Shown here piece by piece: positions 41,940 through 56,300 of a DNA stretch of 64,000 nucleotides. The notes beneath the pieces were generated by a model. The model saw nothing but the letters and a program-made list of their open reading frames with translations, had not been told where the DNA came from and searched no databases. Source of the DNA: Styela clava. Lineage: Eukaryota > Chordata > Ascidiacea > Stolidobranchia > Styelidae. Every line of letters begins with the position of its first letter. Position 1 is the first letter of the stretch. The DNA lies in contig NC_135255.1 of assembly GCF_964204865.1 (NCBI RefSeq), positions 21,481,135 to 21,545,134 on the forward strand, written 5' to 3'. The position numbers were made by a program, and so were the translations under genes.

Positions 41940-43527
41940 TAAATAGAAATCAGTGAACTGAATACGCTTCTGCGCTAAGAGTGTGATTTATATTTTCAAT
42001 AAATTAAATAACATTTTGCCGAGCAATACTCATCTTTTGCTAGATAACTAGAGTTGGATTGAAATGCTCTATAGGTAGGCTTACCATACCTCGTGGTCTA
42101 GCCGGGACAGTTTTTGTTAATGCAGTATTCAGCTATTGCTGTCAAAAAAAATTTTTAACGGAGGCAGACCATTTATCACCGATTTGCGACTCAATTTACT
42201 AGTTCAGTGAGATAACGCGAGAATTACTATAGCCTATTGTGATAATACAGTAATACAATTATTCTACGATTTATACGTCAATTTAACATCTAACAATTGC
42301 TGAACTGTTTTTTCAATTATTCAAAATTGCCATTTCCAATGATTAAAATATTATCGTACTAATCCTCGGTACCGTATCGTACCTTGCCAAGGTTTATGTT
42401 ACCTAATTCGCAATGTTCAGGTTTTTGTTTTATATAAATGGTAAGCCTATTCATAGACCATAGGCCTATCATCTACAAGTAGGTATTACTACAGTATGTA
42501 TAAGTACCGTACCGTATATTTCAACTCCATAATCAGTATAACAGGCAATATGCAAGAAAATGATACATAAATGAAATCACTTCCTGACTTCAGTACGGTA
42601 CCGTACTTGTGGTTACTCTCAGCAACCTACTGTATCATTTGCTAAATTACCGGTGCGTACCGTACATTATAAAGGCAACTTCCACACTTGCATATCTTTT
42701 ACCGCACGGTACCGTACCTTACTACTGTACTAGAATGCGTCAGACCAAGTTACCGGTACCAGTACGGAATACATCGTGCATAACAGGCTGTTATTCTCTT
42801 TGACTTCGACGGATCAAAACCAAGACTAACAATTCTCAACTGAAAATCTTTCTATAAAAAGTTCAAACTTTCTGCCAACGGCAGCGCTGTCACATTACTG
42901 CAGTACCGGTACCGGTACCAAAGTTCTGCAGTTGCGCAGAACAAACGAGCTCCGACATCGCCTGAAGTAAAACCATCAGCGCATCCCTGTTCGCGCGTGC
43001 GTGGAAAGCATCGTGCCTGCTAGTCTACCCTGTGCAATCGTGCTGGAATATCACGATGCAAACACGCTGAGTCATGATTGGCGATCGAACCAAAGAGTTT
43101 ACATGAACACGATTCGGTCAAAATACGGTTTTGGCACGATAATCGTTGCCATGTAAACGCACTAAATGGCGATATAATATGGGACGCGGTTTTAGTGAAC
43201 TGAATACCAGCAGAAGTCCTGCCGGTTGTAAATTAGTATCATGCCAAAGTGCGGTATTAGTAATGAACTGAACCTCCATGGAAGGACGAAAATTGTACCG
43301 GCACGGTACTTAGATTTGTGATGGGGTCAGTTTATTAACACGTTGGACAAGAGGATTCAAAAATTGAAGGTATGATTGAATATCATGTGACACTTTAGGT
43401 TAAGTGACGAGAAGACACTTTATAAGTAACATAGAAAAAACAGAGATAGATTTATGAAATTATAATGTTGAGTCAATTTATGAAGCAACATGCAAAATAT
43501 AAAAGAAGACAATTGACAGTAGAATAT
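41940..43527. other. Unassigned DNA rich in GTACCGTAC/ACCGGTACC
   Basis: No gene. Between about 42350 and 43320, palindromic words such as CGGTACCGTAC and TACCGGTACCGGTACC recur many times. Near 43085-43165 a pair of TTTACATG-ACAC / CATGTAAACGC words forms a small inverted arrangement, also seen near 24310-24410. The right terminus of the Harbinger element should lie here but was not identified. Confidence 0.4.
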
Positions 43528-43590
43528 AGGCCGCGAGCCGAGGCCATTTATCTTTCAGTTTCGTGGCGCACATAAGGTAACTAACCGAAA
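43528..43590 (+). repeat. Left terminal inverted repeat of the Academ-like element
   Basis: An 18-bp perfect terminal block followed by a spacer and AGTTTCGTGGCGCACATA, then GGTAACTA. It is mirrored at the right end. Confidence 0.8.
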
Positions 43591-44158
43591 ATGATTTTAA
43601 AATGTTCCTTAGAAATTCAGTAACAAATAATGCCTTGTTCCCATTTCCAAAAGTTGCACATTCAACGGAAAAAACACTTTTACTACAAGAAATATGTGCT
43701 ATCATCTGTCCTATATTCTCTGCTCTTCCGGCAACATTGGCCAATGAACGCAGACTTCTGCGTGACGTAACACATAACTTTCAATCAGCTGTTCGCGTGC
43801 GGATGAATCTCAGTTTTATCGCTCAGTCTTGTGTTAGGTTGGGTGCGGTTGCCTTTCCATCGTTTTTTTAGTTATTATTAATTGAGTTATGCTAAGACGG
43901 TGTTAAAAAGTATAGGTAAGGTGTTATACACTCGTAGATTCTTACCATGGATAGCAATTTTAGTTGTTAAATAGGCTTTGTAGGGCAACTTCAAGGACTG
44001 AAGGAGGACTAGACCTAGAAAGATATAAAGTTACGGTATCACAAACAAACAAAGATATTTCCATGCTTGTATGGAAGGTTTAGAATTAATTTATTGACGA
44101 TTCTTGAGTATTCAGCAGACCCTTTAATATAGACTACAGTATATTTGAATAAAAAATA

Positions 44159-44316
44159 ATGGCCGTTTGTGTGATGCATGTTTGTAAGAACGAGGGGAAA
44201 GTGACCAATTTTACTGATGTCGGTTGGTCTAAATTTATAGAGTCGACAAAGACCTGGGCAGCAAATATAAGTCATGCAGGAGTTGAAAAAGATGTAGCGT
44301 TGGAAGTGATTGAAAG
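44159..44316 (+). CDS. Academ-like gene exon 1
   Basis: ATG at 44159 opens MAVCVMHVCKNEGKVTNFTD, then VGWSKFIESTKTWAANIS, ending at donor gtgaga. The FT-x-W-x-KF pattern fits the family N-terminus. The next exon joins in phase across BEL-B. Confidence 0.7.
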
Positions 44317-47300
44317 GTGAGAATTCATGTATCACTGTTGTAAAGTTGGAACGTGAATTCCAATCCACTCAACGTTGTTGTAGTGGAGTCCTATTTGCAC
44401 CCGCACCCGCCTTGAAGAATTATGCGCAATCTCCCAGCTTCTAGTAACTGCACAACCAAAGTAAAGAGGCAACGAGATCCTTAGAAAACGAACTGTATTC
44501 ATCAATCTCCACATATGAGTAAAATGTTGCTACAGCACAGAAACTTGAAGACCAACGATAAAACTAATTTATAACGACACGGATGCACTATGAACAACCA
44601 ATGAAAGAATGACAAAATAACATTCACAATGACAAGCAATAATAACCAATACTAAATAGGACCTAACTGAGCTAAATTAATATAACAGATTTCACGTAAC
44701 CCGCACCTCTAATGTAAACTATATCCAAGACAAATTTTAATACTAAACGACACTTTTGCAATCCCACAGTGCCGTATAGAACAAAGAATCAGAAAGCGTT
44801 ATCTCAAAACCCGGGGAAAAGTTTCACTCCCTATTTCTTCACTATGGCGCAATAATGAGTTACCGTCAACAGGAAATCAAGATAAAGAAAGATAGAAAAT
44901 AATTCGTCTGGGATTGTTAATATAATAGAGAAATATAAATGGACAAAAGTGTGAGGCGTGCGATGTCAAATCTAACATTCCGGCCCCAGATAATTTAGAC
45001 TTATAATTATCTCAATAAAAGAGGTGATCGAAGTAGCCGAACACAAAGCATATAAGTAAACCAAATAGGAAAATGATGAATACGAAATTGTGTATGGAAA
45101 AATGTGAAATGTAATATACAGAAACAAAATAAATAATCATCAATCAGACATTTAATCAAGTTCAAGTAAACATATCTTCCTAACATCACGCATGAACGTA
45201 GATTTAGAGGTTCGTACCTTCACCCTACGCACAATGCCTAGTCTATCAGGATAAACCTCATCCACAACAGCCATCGGCCAACTACCACGGGGAAGTATGT
45301 CATCACACATAAGTACTAAGTTACCAGGCTTCAGGTTAGGGGAGGGATGAAACCACTTTGAGCGTTTCTGAAGCAGAGGTAAATATTCCCTAGTAAATCT
45401 CTGCCAAAATATATCCAACAACCGCTGGACATGTCTATAGCCCTGTCTATACTCATCAGCTCGCAGAAAAACATCAGGGGGTAGATCAGGATCTAATTTA
45501 CTTAGTAAAATAGAATTAGGTGACAGGGCATGGAGGTCTCTGGGATCATTACTTACTCGGGTAAGGGGTCTGTCATTTAAGATGGATTCCACTCCAGCCA
45601 GAAAAGACCAAAGTGAATAATCGGTTAATGGTTTATCATCAAGCATATTCCTCAGAATCTTCTTAACTTCTCTGATCAATCTTTCAACAACTCCATTCTG
45701 GTGACTTGCAAGAGGTGGTGAAAAATGCCATTGAATTCCCTTTTGTGCAAAAGCATTGTCAATTTGTTTCTTATTCCAATTTGTAATTTCATCCTTGAGA
45801 GCTTTACTTCCAGCAATAAAATTCGTACCATTGTCAGAGTACATGTGAGCTGGTCTTGCACGTCGCGAGACAAAACGAAAAAAGGCTTGTAAAAATGCAG
45901 AGGTATCCAAACTCTCTGCAACCTCCAGATGAATTGCTCGATTAGAAAGACAAGTGAATATAACTCCGTAACGCTTATGTTCGCTTCTGCCCAACTTGAC
46001 CTTTATAGGACCAAAATAATCAACGAAGCTGTGAAAGAATGGTCTATTTCCTGTACAAAGCCTAACAGCAGGCATATCTGACATCCATTGTTTACCAGGT
46101 CTGGCAGATCGAATCTTGCATGGCATGCATTCTCTAAGAACTTTTGCCACCGCTGACTGAAGATGCAATATCCAATATTTTTGTAACAAATAAGCCTGTA
46201 CTTGATTGCTTCCACAATGTCCATGTTCACAGTGGTAATAATCGATCAGAAGTCTAGTGGCATGGTGATATGGGGGTAAAATTACAGGATTCCTTTGATC
46301 AGGTTGTAATTCAGATTGACGAAGCCTGCCTCCAACTCGAAGTATGCCATCAGCCACATATGAATTACACTGCAAAAGTTCTTTAGCAAATGGCGATTTA
46401 GATCTCTTTCTGTCAGAAGGTGGAGGGCCCGAACTCATCATATCTTTAAAATAACAAAGCTCAGCAGACAACGAATCTGTTTGTATAAGTTTCACAATAT
46501 CTATAGTTGCATTTTCCCGTTCTGCAACAGTAAAACAACCAGTAACTGGAGAATCAGAACGATGTAGCAATTTCCCAATCATGTAAGTCTTGAATCTTTG
46601 AAGCCATATCACAGAGGAAATAAGTCTTTCAAATTTAGAGTAACGTTTCAACAACAGCATAAGTCCAGGTTGTTGTATAGTAGAATTCTTGTCCTTGTAG
46701 GAAATCTCATAATTAACTTTCACTTCAGAACATATTTCAGAGTCCTCAATTGTTTCAGAAATATGTGAATTTCTCAATGGTTCCTTGCTTCTCAGAAAAG
46801 AAGGTCCTTTAAACCAGCAATCAGCTTTGTGGCATTTGTCAGGCATTAGTCCACGACTGGCAATATCTGCTGGATTAGACTTAGTGTCAACATGATGCCA
46901 TTGTCTAGGTTGAGAAAGCAAGTGAATTGTATTCAATCGATTAGCAACAAAAGTTTTGAAACGTTCAGATCGACTGTTTATCATTCGAAGAACTGTCATT
47001 GAATCCGTATAGAAAAATACATCTGTTATCACTTCATTCAATTCCAATTTTATGCATCTCGCCAATTCTGTAGCAGCAACCGCTGCAGTCAGTTCAAGAC
47101 GTGGTATCGTTACAACTTTCTTTGGAGCCACCCTTGACGAGCCTTTAACAAATGCAGTGTGAATGTTTCCTGCATCGTCAATTATTTTCAAATAAGCACA
47201 AGTTCCATATGCAAAAGAACTTGCATCACAAAATACATGTAACTGAAAAGTAGATGGAGTAAATCCTTTTGGTCTGTAGCATCTACAAAATGATAACCCA

Positions 47301-50300
47301 TTCAATGAAGGTAATTTAGATGACCATTCTTCCCATTTGTCTCTATGAGGGCCAGTAATTGTATCATCCCATTGAAATTCTTCATAACAAAGATCTTGCA
47401 GAATGATACGAGCTGCAAGTACAAATGGTTGAACATACCCAAGAGGGTCAAATATCTGCGACACCATTGATAATATGCCACGACGAGTAGGAGGACGTTC
47501 CTGAATTCTGACGATAACAACAAATTGATCAGTGGCTGCATTCCAATTCAATCCTAAAGTACGACTCACCGCATCATCGCCTAGTTCCAGAGCATGAGCA
47601 ACGGGAGCCTCGTCTTCCTCAGAAACACATTGTAGAACTTCTGGTTCATTGCTTGAAAATTTAGTCAATTGAAAACCTCCTGTTGCCAGTAAACCAATAG
47701 TTTGTCGAACTAGTGTAGAAGTCTCCTCTACAGTATCCTTTGAAAACAATCCGTCATCTACATAAAAATTAGAGTAAATGCATTGAACAGCGGTCGGATC
47801 AGCATTAGATAAATTATCTTCTGCAACCTTTCGTAGGGCAAAGGTTGCAATAGAAGGTGAGCAGGTAGTACCAAAGGCATGAGATAGCATTCTAAATTGA
47901 GAAACAGGTTTTGTAAGATCATGTGTAGGAAACCATAAAAAACGAAGAGATTGTGTATCTTCACGCTTTACCAATATTCTGTGAAACATCTGTCGAATGT
48001 CACACGACACAGCAATGGGGTTCAAACGGAAGCGTAGAAGAACTCCAACTAATGAGTTATTGAAATCAGGTCCTGATAGTAAATTCTTGTTCAGTGATTT
48101 TCCATCAAACTCTGCTGAACTGTCAAAGACAACACGAAACTTCGAAACTCTGCTGAACTGTCAAAGACAACACGAAACTTCGATTGTCTTGTTGCATGGT
48201 GTGGAATGAACCAGGTTCTCTCTGTAGGTGCCAATTCATCTTCTGGTATCTGTTCAGCATATCCATTCTTTATATATTCATCCAGTTTCTCAATGTACTT
48301 TGTAGCAAATTCAGCATCCTTCTCCATTCTTCGCTTGACAGACATGAGACGTTTGAGAGCCATGTTATAGTTGTACGGTAATTTAATATCATCATATTTC
48401 CATAATAAACCAATTTGCAATCGTCTGTCAACACGCTTCAAAGTATCATTCATAATTTGTGTAGCTCGTTCATCATCCAAAGAAGGTTGTGTTGTTAATG
48501 GATCTGCATTCATATCAGCAAAATCATTTCCACAAGTTTGACAGACAGCAATTTCACGGTTAACATCACTCTCATCCAGGATATCATCATGCAATGTGGA
48601 ACAAATAAAGAAAAAATCACAACCATTCAATTTGCTGCTTTCCGTCCCCTGACAATCTGTCACTTCCGGCTTGGTAATGATTTTGCAATATAGTTCATGG
48701 TTGTCAATTGTAGGTGTCTGTGAATTATCACATGCAATTTCTTCCTCCTGCAAATTGTGATCTTCTTCTGGAAGACTTTGAGGTGACATGCAAGTATCGC
48801 ATGAAGTGTCATTAAATGATAGCAATGGAAGAGTAGTAGAAATAAAATTCACAGCTACATCACTTTGTAAATTCTGTACATCAGATATCATAGGCACAGA
48901 AGTGTTAATATAATTCAGGGAATTATTATCAGATTTCATTGATGGATCCTTGCCAAAGAGACACCATCCAAGACATGTAAGCAAGGCTCCTGGAGTACCA
49001 GGAGGTCCGACTCGGGAATCAGTAAATGGACAATTACCCAAGGTATCTGCCCCAATTAATAGTTCAACATCGCCATCAATATCTGGGAACTTCAAACCAT
49101 CCAAATGAGGATATTTGTCAATTATATCCGGCTTTGGCAATGAATCTCTGACGTCAGGAATTTTGTCAAAAGTTGAAGCATTGTGTACTTCAACAATGTT
49201 AGTATTATTCACTCCATTTAGGCGAAATGATAGTCTTTCTCCAGTATGAACAGCAACACCATTTGTAGTGCGGATCATGCAACGCTCTGGTTTACCAGAA
49301 AGGCCAATAGATTTCGCTAGACGAGTAGAGCAAAATGATCTTTGAGATCCTAGATCCAAGAAAGCAATTGTTTTCTTCTTATCACTTGCGTCAGGTAAAT
49401 GTATTTCAACAGCAACAGCCATGAGTCGAACAGGGCACAAAGTGTTGAGTACAGACATAGAATTCACAGAGGTTGTTTCAGTTTGAGGTGCATGTAATGG
49501 TTCCTTAGAACGCGACTGATGCAACGCAGGCTGCTTGGCTACCTGCTCCAAATGTAACAGAGTGTGGTGAAGTCCACCACACCCTTCTTTTAGACACCTC
49601 TTCTCTGAAGGACAACTGCTAGAAAAATGTTTCTTGGATGACATGCAATTGTAGCAAATAGACTGGTCCTTTACAAATTGTCGTCTGTTAGAAATGCTCT
49701 TCTCTTTGAATTTGTTACAGCGCATCAGAATGTGATCGCCTTTACAAAGATAACAAAGCAGATTTGCCATTCTTGCCAGAGTTATTAGTTTTGTTGTAAT
49801 TTTGTTTGAAATTAGGCTCCGATTTTGGCGTACTTAAAGTGGTGAATGTAGAAAACTTCGATGGACGCTTGTTAATGTATCCTTTATGACCAGATGATTT
49901 TGTCGCCAATTCTGCCAGAGTGCGACCATAAAATGTGTTGTACAAACGAGCTCTAGACTCAATGAATTTCAGCAAATGGTTGAATGATGGGATTGTGAAT
50001 GAAGTCCATGTGCCATTCATGACATAGTCAGTACGCATATTAGGAGGTAACCGTTCAAAGATAGCAACCAGATATGCTGGGGCATCAAGTAAATTCCCTG
50101 CATTCCAATTGTCAAACACAATAGAACAGTTACGCATCTGTGATGATAATCTGCAAAGTCCTCTGACGTCATTTACACGAATTTTCGGTCCTTCAGTAAG
50201 TTGCTTTATAAATGTGCTGATGATCAGTGATCGATTGCCAAAATGAAATTCTAAAGTGTCCTTAGCTGCATGAAATGCTTGTGCTGGGTCATCAGCCATT

Positions 50301-53300
50301 TGCAAGTGCTTAATTACTTCATATGCCTCACCTTTGCAGTGAGCAAACAATTGTGCCAACAATGTAGAAGGATCAGATGTGAGACGTCCAATTGTGTTAT
50401 AGAAAGATCTTATAAATGCATGATACTCTAATGGATCACCAGCAAATTCTACTTTATCCAATGCTGGCAAGCGGAATTCTTGTTGAATATTTCTTCCCAG
50501 AAGGTACAAATCATCTTTGCTGGCAGCTTGATGATGGATAAAGTTAGGGGAAGGTAAGGAAGGTTGTCTCATAACGGTAGGGTGAGGTAATTGTGAGCTT
50601 GACATATAAGGAGGTATGAAAGATGGAATTGTGGCAGTATTTGTGCACAAGGCATTTGAAATGGTAGGATGAGGAAAGTATGGTCCTACAGGTCTTGTTA
50701 AGGGAGGTAACACTGATGTTATCTGCTGAGATGAGTTTGTATAAACAGGGCCTGGAGGCAAACTACTAACAGTGGTAATAGTATTTGGCCCAGCCTGTGG
50801 AAAACTACTACAAAATGTTGAAAAATAAGCACTAGTATGGGCCTGCGATACAACAGGCATAGTTACATTAACATGAGAAAATATGTCTGGCCTATTGTAA
50901 TCAAAAGACATAGTATCAGCTGGCGCAATAAGCCGCTGTGGGACAGAATTTATAGGTTGTGAATACACCGGCCCCGTAAACCTATCAGGGACAGTAATAA
51001 CAGCTGTGCTAATCACAGGGGTAGGTATAATGGCAGAAAAATTATTGTCAACAAAATTAGGTGCACTGTATGGCAACTGTGAAATATTTGCATTAGAAAA
51101 TTGGTTAGACTCTACAACACTGCATGGGGTTGAAGACTGAACTGCATTAACAGTAGATAAAGGATAATACGATGGTTGTAAAACATCAAAAGACGAATTC
51201 AAATAAGAACGTATACCTGCATTTTCCAAATTATTGTTAGACAAAAGTGGAACTGAACTAGGTCTCTGACTCACTTCAGTTGAGTGGCTAAATTTGACAT
51301 CCTGTGCTGAAATGACGGTGTCAACATCCAAAATTGACTTGGAGGTAGAAGAGTCTCTGTCACTTGACAGTTCATCAAGCAGTTGAGCTTGTTGTTCTTT
51401 AAACTTTGCTTTCATCTCTGCTAATCTTTGCTTTTGCGCCGCTAGTTCTCTTTCTTGTAATGCTTCAAGTTTTAACATTCTTGATTTCTCCAGTCTTCTA
51501 TAAGATGATGAAGAAGATTTAGATTTCGACGAATGAGATATTGACCGTTTGGAAATGTAACTAATGTCGGCTTCTTTAACACAGAAGTCCAAATATTGGC
51601 GATAAATCATGTCACATGATTTCAATTTATCCACAACCTGAGTCAGGTGTAATTTTGCCACATGTTGATCAAGTCCATTATTTAAAATATAATTCTCCAA
51701 ATAAATCTTCCAACTGTTCAGATGATCGCATACTTTCTGATAATGTAAAGTAACACTTTGTTGATTTTGCTTATTCAGAATAAGTTGTGCAAAAATGTTA
51801 TTCAAATCCGTAAAAGTTTGTCCATAATGGTCATTTGCTTGACGTAGATGATCATCCTTTATTGTTTGACCCAATGAAAATTGTCGAGCTTGAACTGCAG
51901 GAATGGTGATGTCACCAGACGATTCATCAACAATATCTTTAGAAACATTTGAAGCCATTGCTGAGAATAGTAGTCAGATGTTCTTCAAAGTCGGTCAATC
52001 GAATATTAGTTTTATTTCAATGTAAAGTTGGAACGTGAATTCCAATCCACTCAACGTTGTTGTAGTGGAGTCCTATTTGCACCCGCACCCGCCTTGAAGA
52101 ATTATGCGCAATCTCCCAGCTTCTAGTAACTGCACAACCAAAGTAAAGAGGCAACGAGATCCTTAGAAAACGAACTGTATTCATCAATCTCCACATATGA
52201 GTAAAATGTTGCTACAGCACAGAAACTTGAAGACCAACGATAAAACTAATTTATAACGACACGGATGCACTATAAACAACCAATGAAAGAATGACAAAAT
52301 AACATTCACAAGCAATAATAACCAATACTAAATAGGACCTAACTGAGCTAAATTAATATAACAGATTTCACGTAACCCGCACCTCTAATGTAAACTATAT
52401 CCAAGACAAATTTCAATACTAAACGACACTTTTGCAATCCCACAGTGCCGTATAGAACAAAGAATCAGAAAGCGTTATCTCAAAACCCGGGGAAAAGTTT
52501 CACTCCCTATTTCTTCACTATGGCGCAATAATGAGTTACCGTCAACAGGAAATCAAGATAAAGAAAGATAGAAAATAATTCGTCTGGGATTGTTAATATA
52601 ATAGAGAAATATAAATGGACAAAAGTGTGAGGCGTGCGAGGTCAAATCTAACAACTGTATTGACTTATACAATGACAGTTAATGTTTTAAAATATATATG
52701 TATGCAGCGCAGGGACTGTGTGATTTAACGAGATTCAGTGTACACATAATCTTTTATGCAAACACTACATGACTGTAGTACCGTACGGTACATGAGATAA
52801 AATGCATTATGTATGAGTGGTTTTAGTCAGTGTTTAGTGGTATTTTTATTTGTCGAAAAACACTCATGTTGTTCAGAATATGCATTTCTTCCTCATTTTA
52901 GATACTTCACTTCAGAAGAAAGTGGCAATGTTCCACCCATTCCACCTAATGCAGGCTACCATCGCTGCTGCTATCAGCGCTATACATGTAAAAATAAAAT
53001 GGGTCGAAGAAAAAGTCACAAGGAAAAGCGTAAAGGTATATGAGAATCATAACAATTGCATCAGTTTAGCTACCGGTACCGCTAAATCTTGTCTGAGGTT
53101 TTGTTTGCTCCCCTGATTTCAAGATCAGTTTTTATTTATTCGTTTTTACAAATCATTTTATTGCCAGTCATGCTGATTATGGAGTCGAAAAAAACTTATA
53201 CCTACACTAAAATGTGATGACAGACCGTGAGTAGCGGACAATTTGGTAATTGAAAATGAATAATTTGTTTTAGCCGGGGAGCTTGATCCTGACACACTCG

Positions 53301-56300
53301 CACTGCCTAAAAAGATGCTACGCTCTTCTATACCAACAAAGGGTTTGGGAACGATTGAACGACCGCATATTTTTTCCGTAAAGTGTACTATATGTGGAAT
53401 TACGAGATTTAAACGCAATAAGGTGACTGGGAAGAGAGTATTAGAGAAACTGACTCGGTGTCAGACATTGGAAGCAGGATGCCTTCTCGAAGCAGCAAAG
53501 CGAAAAAAAGATGAGGTGAGTTTGAAATATCAACCTTTACATCCATCAGTTATGATTGTGGTGTAGTCACCAGTAGGGCTGTCCAAGTGAATCAATTATT
53601 CGAAATCGAATAGAATTGCATACTATTCGAAGCGTTTTTCGGCCAATTTGCGAATCACTAAAATATGGTACATAATGCGCCTCACGACCACCTTTGCACG
53701 GCGTTTTTCACGGAGCAAGCAAAAACCTATTTCTATCGCTTTCTTTGCCGTAAAAAGATGTCTCTCCTATTGCCCGGTAACATGTAATTATCCATTTCAT
53801 GCATGGCCATAAATGAAAAGTTATCGAAAACAAAGATTTGAAGATGACGTTTTTTAGTTGTTTATCATTTTGCTGAAAATTACACAAAAAATCTTGAGTT
53901 AGTAATACCAATGATAACAGGATTTGCATGCCCTATTGAAACTGAATCCATTAAAATTGAGTAAATACCGTAATGGTGAGAGTTCCTGCAATTTCAAACC
54001 CTTAAAACTTGATAGTATTCAACCGCTATTTTTTTGACCAGTTCAAAGAGGCTTGTGATCTCCTTTTATAACTCTGGAAACATAGTTATGCAATATATTA
54101 CCAATAATTTGAATGTAACTGCGCATACGTTATCACAATATCGAAGAGGAAGTTTTTATTGTGCAATAGAGACAAATTTAGGATTACACAATAATATTCG
54201 GTTCGATTCGAGAAAAATATTCGGTTTGATTCGAATCAAAAAAGTATTCGATTTTGAACAGCCCTAGTCACCAGAATAATGTTTCATTGATAAGCTTTTA
54301 TATTCCTCGTTAGCTCATGTTGATTGTATCAATTTCAGATTTTACTACTCCAACTACGGGATGTTGATCCGGTTGCATCCGAAGTCCGGTACCATTCAAG
54401 TTGCTACCAAGGCTATACTCGCTTCATGAGAAGAAAGATAGAACAGTCAGGGTCTGTGGATACGCGGTATGCTACTGCATTCAAAATGTTTTGTGAAGAA
54501 TTTATTGTACCAGGGATAATTGTGAACAAGGAGATATTTCGGTTAACATTCTTAAACACCCTCTTCAAGAGATACATCGAACAGTTTGAGCTTTTTGATT
54601 CTCCTGGTTATCGTACCTCCAACTTGAAAGAGCGTTTAAAAAAAAAATTTCCACAACTTGCATTTATACGGTCCAAAGAGCAGACGTGCAGTGATCTGGT
54701 GTTCGTGGATACCATTTCAGTTGTTGATGTCATTGAAGAAAAAGAAAACACTGCCGATCATACTGTCACATACACTGTTATGGAGGCAGAAATGGAAGAC
54801 GATTCTGAGAATGAGCAACCAACATGTTCGCAACCATCCGCGCCTCCTGCAACTAATCCACAGCAAATATTTGCTTCTGCGATGTATCTCAGAAATGTTA
54901 TTAATGACCATGACCCTTCTTTTCAACACTGGCCTCCCACTTCAGAGCACTTCGATGATAATGCAGTGAAAAAATCTGTACCAAAGTTGCTGGTTCAATT
55001 TATTAGTTGGATTACTGGGTTAATCTCTGATCCTTTTTCTGTAGAAGTAGAAGAAAGAATGTCAAAAAAAATCTACTTCATCTGCCAGGATATTGTTTAC
55101 CTATCCAAGGGCGGAAGAATGCACATGCCCAAGCACATGTCACTTGCTATGGCAGTCCGTCATTTGACTGGATCAGCCTCGTTGATTACCCTCCTCAACG
55201 GTCTGGGGCACTGTGTGTCCAATACTCTTGTTTTAGAATACGACACTGCTCTGGCCACCTTACAAGAGCTGAAGGGTCCCATCTCTATTCCATCATGTAT
55301 CAAATCAAATCGGCCTGTGACGCTTGTGTGGGATAATAACGATTTTGGGGAAGAGACATCTACTGGAAAGGGCACCACTCATAATACTAATGGTATAATA
55401 GTACAGAGAACTATTCCTGAATGTGAACAAGTATCTGGGTATTTGGAACCTACAGCAGGACTTTCACGTGATAGAAAACGCTCATTTCAGCCTTCATCTT
55501 TTGGTCTAGTTGCATATCGTGGACAAAAGAAAGCCGCACCGCAACAGATTGATGAGAGCGTAGTGACAACTAGATGCAGTTTTGTGGTACAGGAATATGC
55601 CCGAAAGCTTGACCAGGCCTATATTCTCACAAGGATTCCAGGGGACAACGAAGAATCTTTTTTTTCCTACATGGACAGGATTTAATACAAAGCTGGTGCA
55701 AAATGTTCCCCTTTTATCATCTGTAGGATATTTGCCTGTAATTTATGCAAGCCCTACAGAAATGGACACAGTCTTGACTGTCCTGGAACGAAGTGTTCAG
55801 ATTGCAGATAAACTCAAGTTGCAGACAATAGTAATTGTTTTCGATCAGGCTATTTACTCTAAAGCTCAGACAATACGGTGGCAGACGGAACTATTTAAAA
55901 ACAGAACCGTTCTTCGACTTGGTGAATTCCACACTGCTATGACTTACTTAGCTTGCATAGGTAAGTGGTTTGGCGATGCAGGCCTTCGTGATATAATCAT
56001 CGAAGCAGAACTTTGTGCAGAAGGTTCTCTCTCTGGGGTGTTAAGTGGACATCATTATAATCGAAGCGTAAGGTGCCACAAGCTGATTTATGAAGCTCTT
56101 CATCGTCTTAGATGGCAGTCTTTCCTAGAGGAAATTTCAGAAACTGATTACAATCTTGTGAAAAAAGTCATATCTGACTTGAAAGAACATTTCCCTTCGC
56201 ATATGTATGCAGAAGTTGCTGTCTCACCTGAGTACAACACTGTGTACCAGAAATATGTTGGATTTATCAAGTCAAAATCAAAATGCCCAACTTTCAGGTT

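Larger units (their letters stand above)
44339..52653 (-). mobile_element. BEL-B, BEL/Pao LTR retrotransposon
   Basis: LTRs at 44339-44977 and 52021-52653 (plus-strand start TGTAAAGTTGGAACG, end GTCAAATCTAACA), with a 5-bp duplication actgt at 44334-44338 and 52654-52658. The element is on the minus strand and sits in intron 1 of the Academ-like gene. Between the LTRs I noticed only three substitutions and one 6-bp indel, so insertion is recent. The gag frame is complete. Pol needs one frame change from gag and is broken by a 38-bp duplication. A purine-rich tract (CTGGGGCCGGAA on the minus strand) precedes the 3' LTR. Confidence 0.95.

Noticed and set aside
43478-43871. Open frames over the left end of the Academ-like element
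   Set aside because: They run across the terminal inverted repeat and non-coding leader and match nothing.
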